Positions 57,281-64,000 of a stretch of 64,000 nucleotides of DNA are shown here, piece by piece (position 1 is the stretch's first letter; the number at the start of each line of letters is the position of its first letter). Location: assembly GCA_037976565.1 (NCBI GenBank), contig CP137686.1, forward strand, positions 27,624,626 through 27,688,625. Direction: 5' to 3'. Position numbers and translations under genes: made by a program. This stretch comes from Mesocentrotus franciscanus. Its lineage: Eukaryota; Echinodermata; Echinoidea; Camarodonta; Strongylocentrotidae. The notes below the pieces were generated by a model, which made no database searches, was not told the origin of the DNA, and was given only the letters and a program-made list of their open reading frames with translations.

Positions 57281-59124
57281 TTATGAAATTGGAAATATTT
57301 CAGAGAGATGTTTAAAATATTTACCGTGAATGAGAGGTATCAAGATTGTCTGTGTTCTTCATCGTTCATGATTTAAAATGGTTTATATTAAGCATATGAT
57401 GTGTAGTGAAAGTCGCCATTTTGATGTTGTGTGTATTTTCAATAGGGATTTTGATGAGTTGGTTGGGTGACATTTTCTTTGTATCAAGTTTTAATTGAGA
57501 AATTCTGAGAGCTGTAATACAGTTGTAATGAAAAAAAACTCTGCATAGGTATTGATAGTATGTGCATAAGCTGAAGTAGCTAAGATTTGTGTCATTCAAG
57601 TTGATAAACAGTTATTTTTCTGAGAGAGAGGTGGCTGAGTTCTGATTGTTCAAACTTCAATCAATATCAATTGACATGACATTGTCTTTGAATTTTCAGT
57701 ACAGTAGACTGCTACAGACAGTGTTTAGGCCTAGATCTAGTGCTAATTTGAAAGGAATATCATTTGTACTGGATTGTGCAGCTATTTGTTGCTGTCTTTC
57801 CTACATTCTGGCCTAGCTAAGCTTGGCTTTGATTGAATGAATGTGATATTGGAAATGATTAATCCCCCAATAATAATATATCCACACATGTCAGTGCTTC
57901 ATCCTTCTTCTTCAGTAGCATTACTACAGGCCACCGTCAGGTGTATCCTGTCAGTGTTGTCGTGTTGAATGCTTTGAATGAGTATTTTGCCTATTTCATG
58001 ATATTTATTTTTGTTGTAAATATAAAATGACAGACGGTCCGCTAGAAATGTAGACTGTTGATCAACAGTGGAGATAAATGGCTGAATTTAGAGACTCTCC
58101 CGCTTGAAAGACAGTCTCCCATAATGGTGATGAAAATGTATCTTACAAGAGAGCAAAATAAAAAACACCAACGACAAGGCAATGTGCTCATCCAACATTA
58201 TGCCACTTCAGGACAGAAGCCCATTTGTTTTGTATGTGGATGATCACAAAAGATGTTGTAAATACTAAAGTGAACAGTGAATTTTTATAGTAGATGGACA
58301 TAAGACTGATAAGAGGCAATTTTTCATAAGGAATCTCCTTATTTCAAGTTGAGCCGAGGTAATTCCATTGCAGCAACTGAAACAAAGAAAATCGTTAGAT
58401 GGGAGAGTCTCCCGTATTGGCTGTGTGCCTCTACTGGATCAAGTCCCAAGAAAATCTCAATATCTCCTGAATCAGATACAATGTAGTAGGCCTATTATTA
58501 GTTTGATCTCTGGCTTCCGCAAAATGTTGGACATTCATAAGAGAAAAATTATTTGTGTTAGTATCGCTTGAGGTTATTACTGTGATAATATATGGAAATA
58601 TTATCAGACGTACCAGACAATTGATTCTTCCTTATTGACAGAAAAAATTGGATCCTAATTGCCACTCTGAAATTCCTGGAAAATTGGCTCAAACCAGGGC
58701 TCATGATAAGAAGGGGGGTGTTGGGTAGGGAACAGGGTAATAGTGTGCGGACATTAATCAGCTTCATTCTTTTTTGAGGCGAGGGGGGGGGCATGTCCAT
58801 ACTACAGAGCTCAACACTAACAGGTGCCTGAAACACATGTGCACCCAAACTAGTGTGCAGACATTCATGAGCATCAATCTTTGTTTCTTTGCTTGCTTGT
58901 TTGTTTGTTGTTGTTGTTGTTGTTTTTTTTTGGGGGCTGTCATACAGGGCTCAACAAAAACAGGGGACACATGGCCTCCCAAATTGAAGTCCAGACCCCT
59001 AAAATGTCAATATATTAACATAGAGCTCATGCATACAGACTCTAAAAAAGTTGATTCTGGAGCCCCTTACAAAAAATTGCAAATAGCAGTAAAATACAAT
59101 CTTTTTAACTCGCGTAAAAAGCCG
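57281..59124. other. No gene recognised
   Basis: A/T-rich sequence with a few short frames. AGTGTGCGGACATTAATCAG (58741) and AGTGTGCAGACATTCATGAG (58852) form a direct repeat of period 111, and a GTT run lies at about 58905-58922. Confidence 0.4.
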
Positions 59125-59317
59125 TAAATTTTGGCGGGCACGAAACAGAGCTTAGGGAACAAGTTTTTCGCGGTCGATTTTGTTTTGATTGATCTTTAGC
59201 TGAAACTAGATGATTCGCTAAAAGATAGCAAAACAAGACACGACAGGAGAATCAGCTGCTGTTTCTTCAGTTTTTCTTCATGATTTTGATCCGTGAATCA
59301 TCTGGAAATTACAAAAC
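59125..59317 (+). promoter_or_regulatory. Candidate promoter with an E2F-like site
   Basis: TTTTGGCGGG (about 59128-59137) resembles the E2F consensus. About 180 bp follow before an ATG with a good splice donor behind it. The promoter role is inferred. Confidence 0.3.
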
Positions 59318-59374
59318 ATGAGTTATTACGGTCATTTACGGTACCAGTATGATTTTGGAGCATCGTATTCAAAA
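59318..59374 (+). CDS. Possible first coding exon of an unidentified gene
   Basis: ATG in AAACATGAG opens 19 codons, MSYYGHLRYQYDFGASYSK, ending exactly at a consensus GTAAGT donor in phase 0. I do not recognise the peptide. No later exon in phase could be assigned before 64000, so the remainder would lie past the right edge or in the transposon-rich stretch. It could be chance; the case rests on start, donor and the promoter-like sequence before it. Confidence 0.35.
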
Positions 59375-59749
59375 GTAAGTATTTCAACAATAATTTTGTT
59401 CTTCTCCCATTTGTTTTGTACATTTGTGTTAAAACTCCTTACTTCTCAGCACGAATGCAGGTATGAGGTCCATACCGTTTTGGTTAGACTTCATGCATTG
59501 TAGGAGTGCCCTTTTCCACCTTCATAGCACAAGTTAATCTTCTTGTTCCCATCAATTTGCTATGATTAGTTAATAGTTGCTAATTGTTAGTTGTAAAAAT
59601 GGTAGTGAACTCAATAGAAAAAAAAAACAAACAAAAAAAACTTAGAGAAAATGAAGAGGAGACCAACTCCTGGGGATTCCTTGCCATTGTCCTCCTTTAA
59701 AATGCTTCTGCAATTTTGGCATGGTTCTTGCTCTAGGACATGCCAATAT

Positions 59750-60643
59750 TAGGGTGTCTGATCGCGCACCCGATGTTGTGTGCTAAAATCCTTCCCATAG
59801 AGATTGCACGCAGCCCTATGCAGTCTACGTACATCGCGCGATCATGCAAAATTGGTCAATGTTTTTATCACCAAATCGAAATTCAAACCTAAATCGCTCG
59901 TGATCCTGAAGGTGAAACTCAATAAATGAGGTGTCATATGAAAGAGCAGGTTTTTCTCCATATTCCCCAAAGGGGCTCACTTCGGAGTTCTAAAAATATC
60001 TTGATCAAAACAGCGATTCAAACATCATTTCCATCATAGCTCCGATCTTTGCCACTTTCCTGAACCGAGCCCCCCAGGCTTATGTAGGGCTAGACGTAAG
60101 GAAAATATCCCAGCACTTATTTTTTCGCTAGCCCCAAGGGATCACAAGCGATTACAGTTTGAAAATACCCTTCCCCACATTTTTCGGATCAGCTAAGTAG
60201 GGAGGCGTGAGCTCCGCGCCGGCCGAAGCCATGGTGATAGCGCGTAAAATCTGCACATGAATATGCATCGGACCGCGTGTGTACAGACCCGGAAGTGGGT
60301 GCCCATTGAAGACAATGGATTGCCGATCGCCTTGAAGTGCGCATCCAGTTTACAACACGTGCGCTTGCACGCGTATGTGTGCGCTTGCATATTGCGCAAT
60401 TCAGTTGTTTTGCTATATTTAGCAAAACAACATAACTCTGCGTGTACGTCTTTTTTGTCGATTCTGACAAAAAAGAGGATGAATATTGTAGGGAATTGAA
60501 GGGGCTGTAACTTTTGATAGAAACATCGTTGAGTCTTGAAATTTGAAATGTATTATTCTGAGTGAATAATTATTTCAATTATCCAACCATAATGGTGAAA
60601 AACAATCCAATAGGGAAAATTGAAAAATCGTCCAGACACCCTA
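59750..60643 (-). mobile_element. Non-autonomous DNA transposon, copy 2 (exact 7-bp target duplication)
   Basis: 894 bp with TAGGGTGTCTG at the left and its complement, CAGACACCCTA, at the right. It is flanked by CCAATAT on both sides (59743-59749 and 60644-60650). Homologous over most of its length to 23812-24656, in opposite orientation. The reverse-strand frame at 60189-60470 has a counterpart in copy 1, but it is GC-rich and not a known transposase. Confidence 0.85.
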
Positions 60644-60650
60644 CCAATAT

Positions 60651-61829
60651 ACTGTCGCTATAAAGGATAGATCTGGTTTTCCACCTCAATATGTCATATG
60701 GGTAATGGCTTAGTTAAAATTGGTGCCGATCTTCATGTGAAAAAGATTATTTTTTGTTCAAAATGGGTAGTGCCCTAGCCCCTAGATGATAACCTAGACC
60801 TTTGATTCGTAGAGTTCGGAAAATTAGATGACACTTTTCTTACTAATTTTATGTGCAGCAACATACAAGTATACATGTATGTTGTAAAATAGCAAAATAT
60901 TAAAAAATATTAATTTTTCACTATTTCCTCCTCAAACAGAGCCTTCAAAGTCACCATAGTACGAAAACTCAATTGATTAAGTTGGTTTATTGATTAAACT
61001 AAAATACTATTACATGTACATTGGTTGCGAACTAAAAGCAAATTTGAATTTGTAGAATTTTTCAGGCTCTAACACAAAATCACCCAGAATATACATCTTC
61101 TTGGTTGTTACCGGTATAAACTTTGGAAAAGGACGCATGCATGCTCTGTCCAGGAATATGCATTCATTATTGCATTGTATCTGTGGGACACCTACTGTAT
61201 GAGACAATTTCTTTTAAGAAATTGAAGAAAACGAAACAAAACTGACTTACAATCAGTTGTAAAATGTTGTGTTTCTCTATCTTGTTCAAGTCAATCGTAC
61301 ATGTATTTACTTGTACGTGTAACATAAGATTAATTGTAAGTTATTATTTATCGTAGAGTCACGATTGAGATACAAGAGGAGATACAGTTAGATTGGGGGA
61401 AATACAAAAATACGATTGATCATAACTTCTTCTCTTAAAGGTCTGTGTTACAAAAGATATGGAACTGCGTTGAAGGAAAATCATACTGTTGCCAATTTGT
61501 ATAGTATTGATTAATACTTGTAAACTTTATAACTCGCTTATAAATCCTAGATGTATTTGAATTGTTCTCAAATGCATTACTGATCTGTTTCTCTTAACTC
61601 CTCTTGAGGTTGAAATAAGATTTTTTAATTATTGTAATTTTTTTCTTTCTTTTCTTGTTTTTCTTTGTTGTTTGTTTTGAATGCAAATTAGCTTCCGTCA
61701 TTAAAATTAAACAAAAACAATATTCATATTTTCATCTTGAATTGCTTCCATGGCCCTTCTTACAGAAATTCAAGTGTCGAAAATTGTGTTTTCTAGGTTG
61801 GCCAACATAGGGAAATTATTTTCTGATAA
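60651..61829. other. No gene seen
   Basis: A/T-rich sequence. Short frames have no recognisable product or splice context. Confidence 0.4.
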
Positions 61830-63480
61830 TCATATATGAAAATCGCTATTTTCATTTTAGCTTTGCATTTTGATACCTTGAAGTGAAAGTTATTTGCATA
61901 TTATGCAGAATTCATTCTTTGTAACAATCTTAAAATATATCATTGAAATTGCCAACATCAATTACATCACTTGAATTGATTCAAATGGGAAATTGTAATA
62001 AATCCATGAATCTTAATATCTTGTTGATGGAAGCTTGTTTGTATATTACGCAAACTTTTACCATAATAGTGATTCCAAAATGCAGGGCTTAAATTAATCC
62101 AAGGCCACCAAGGCCATGGCCGTGGATGCCCTTTTGATTGGCCTCAATGCCCCTCTCATTGGCCTTGGAGATTAGCCCCTTGTTCACACACAACATTTTC
62201 CGTGATTAGGCGTGATTAGTTATACCGTTTCGCGATAGTTATACCGTTTCGCGCTAGTTATATGATGAAATTGTGTGTGTGGACACTTACTAACGATACG
62301 TCGTATAACGAAACGCAGGTTTGGGCATCGTTTCGAACTAGAACTCAATAACTAATCACGCCTAATCACGCTTAATCACGAAAATTGTGTGTGTGGACGG
62401 AACTAGTTTAACGTCGGATCGCGTGCGAAAGGAGACCTGACCTCTCATTTCCGCTTCCATTTCATGACCGCAGTAGCAAACTGCGCACCTATACAACATT
62501 TCGCTGTAGAGTTTTGGGATTACTTTCTTGTGTGTGTGGACACCCTGGAATTTATACGATGATTCTTTATACGACGTTTCTTGTGTGTGAACACCCTGGA
62601 ATTTATACGATGATTCTTTATACGACGTATCGTTATAGAGTTTCGGGATAAATTGTTTTGTGTGTGGACACGCTGTTTGTGTGCCCTTTCCAATTCTTCG
62701 TATTTGTGCTGTAATATAGGAATGTGCCCTACAGAAAAGTGGCCTTGCCCTAAAAATATTGAAATTTAAGGCCTGAAAATGTGTCTATCTTGATTGAACT
62801 CTTGATTTGTTCAAAATAGTTATGTACATGTACATCCATATATGAATTTGAATGTCTTCATTATTGACTATCCATAACATTAATTTGAAGATGTGTCCAT
62901 CTCTTTCACTGTGCTTAAAAACTTTCATACTGAACATTTTAATTTCATTTTGATGATGCTAATTGGCATATTATGCAAATTGACATCAAATGGTGCCCAC
63001 CATGTTTATTAACATTAAGAACATAATGTGGGGATTTGCATTTTTTAAATTGGATATATCCATAGTACTTACAAGTAGATTCAAAATTATGAAAAAGTGA
63101 ATGTCCTTTCATGGCTGAAGTTCACGTGCATATTGAGTTTCCAATTTAGATATCAAAATGTGTCTACCATGTTTATTGACATTTGAGAACATAATGTTGG
63201 CCATTCAAATTTTTTTTCTTCAATCAAGTACGTAGATGTAAAATTAAATGACAAAAGAAAAAAATAATGAATTTCCTTTCCGTGATGAGGTTCATTTGCA
63301 TATTTAATTATGCAAAATTGTATCATTATATTCATCTAAAAATGATATCATTATATTCACTGACATTTAAAAAATCAGTGTAAGCAATAAAACCCTTAAA
63401 AAATAGAATATGAATTTTCTAAAATGACAAAAAATTGTGCATGTAATATGCAAATTTGACTACTTTCCACAACTTTTAGT
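61830..63480. repeat. Diverged tandem repeat with GCATATTATGCAAAT words
   Basis: TTTGCATATTATGCAG (61890), TTGTATATTACGCAAAC (62038), TTGGCATATTATGCAAAT (62963), CACGTGCATATTGAG (63123) and TTTGCATATTTAATTATGC (63295) recur about every 150-175 bp outside the insertion at 62083-62775. Between them are variants of CATGTTTATTGACATTTGAG. Strongly diverged. Confidence 0.55.
62083..62775. mobile_element. DNA transposon inserted in the diverged tandem repeat
   Basis: Ends CAGGGCTTAAATTAAT and the complement of CAGGCCTTAAATTTCA. Flanks share AAAATG. Inside are inverted GTGATTAGGCGTGATTAGTT segments and a tandem pair of about 55 bp (CACCCTGGAATTTATACGAT at about 62541 and 62591). TGTGTGTGGAC words recur, suggesting further nested elements. 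Confidence 0.6.
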
Positions 63481-63505
63481 ATGTTGATGAGAGAATTATG
63501 CCACT

Positions 63506-63955
63506 CTGATACTGGCACGAATTTTGTCCCGCAATGCCAGGCAATGCGTCGTGCCAATGATTAAAGTCTTCGTGAACGAGCGTGAGGAGTGTGTGAAGGG
63601 TGCAGGGGTGCGTGCTACGTCGTAGAGAAAATTTTGAAATTTTCACAAATTTGGCACGCATCATTTTTCCTACCATGTGCGTGCCACTTGCGTGAACCAT
63701 GCATGAATTTCACCACTGCGCAAACTCGGCGCGAACACTGCCGAGGATGCATGTCAATGCGGGCCATGGGAATCCACTACACTCCAATGCACAAACAATA
63801 CTTATCCTATACGTAATCAAGTAGTGCCATTGCGTGTCAATGTGTGCCAATGCGGCCTATTTTTGGCCCCGCATTGCGTAGACAGTGCGTAACTTATGCG
63901 TGTGCAGTGCGCGAACAGGCCGCAAACACGGCTTCAAAATTCGTGCCAGTGTCAG
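63506..63955. mobile_element. MITE with CTGAYACTGGCACG ends
   Basis: CTGATACTGGCACGAATTTT at the left; the right end complements to CTGACACTGGCACGAATTTT. The interior repeats GTGCG/GTGCC words in both orientations, giving a strongly self-complementary 450 bp. Target duplication is not evident. Confidence 0.7.
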
Positions 63956-64000
63956 GATGGCTTTATTCTTAAGTGCACCGCAATGGAATGAATTCTCTTG

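Overview
The window is nuclear DNA from an animal. Genes are split by many GT-AG introns, there is no operon structure, and the sequence between exons is full of short inverted-repeat transposons, a tRNA-derived SINE, retrotransposon scraps, microsatellites and satellite arrays. The repeat styles and the gene sequences fit a marine invertebrate deuterostome, most likely an echinoderm such as a sea urchin. That assignment is inference.

Three genes are well supported. (1) 357-8345, minus strand: the 5' part of the mitochondrial elongation factor G gene (GFM1/EF-G1). Nine exons are in frame from a mitochondrial presequence to the G5 region of the GTPase domain, and the rest lies beyond the left edge. 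(2) 10902-17389, plus strand: a six-exon, 346-residue uncharacterised protein that resembles the C-terminal part of SAMD3-like proteins. (3) 21975-44666, plus strand: the complete U2SURP (SR140) gene. Its 22 exons join in phase to about 1,033 residues and carry RRM, SURP, CID, cwf21 and RS regions in the family order. A weaker fourth candidate is a first coding exon at 59318-59374 behind a promoter-like stretch. A decayed LINE reverse transcriptase fragment lies at 56310-56760.

Layout: 1-8350 GFM1 with intronic mobile elements; 8350-10900 intergenic, including a nearly perfect 780-bp foldback element next to the GFM1 promoter; 10900-18060 the SAMD3-like gene; 19016-20088 a 153-bp tandem repeat; 21975-46075 U2SURP with many intronic insertions; 46080-56800 no gene seen, but a dense repeat cluster; 57100-64000 candidate promoters and further DNA transposons.

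The most unusual structures are: (a) a 4.7-kb transposon (48515-53205; exact 8-bp target duplication, CAGGGGCG termini) filled with a satellite of about 38 units, each with a hairpin centred on GCGAAGC or a variant; (b) decayed extra copies of single exons inside introns of both GFM1 and U2SURP; (c) the foldback element at the GFM1 promoter; and (d) a phase-enforced GC-AG intron with a tandem NAGNAG acceptor on the exon just upstream in U2SURP. The named genes are housekeeping genes (mitochondrial translation, splicing) and do not form a pathway together.
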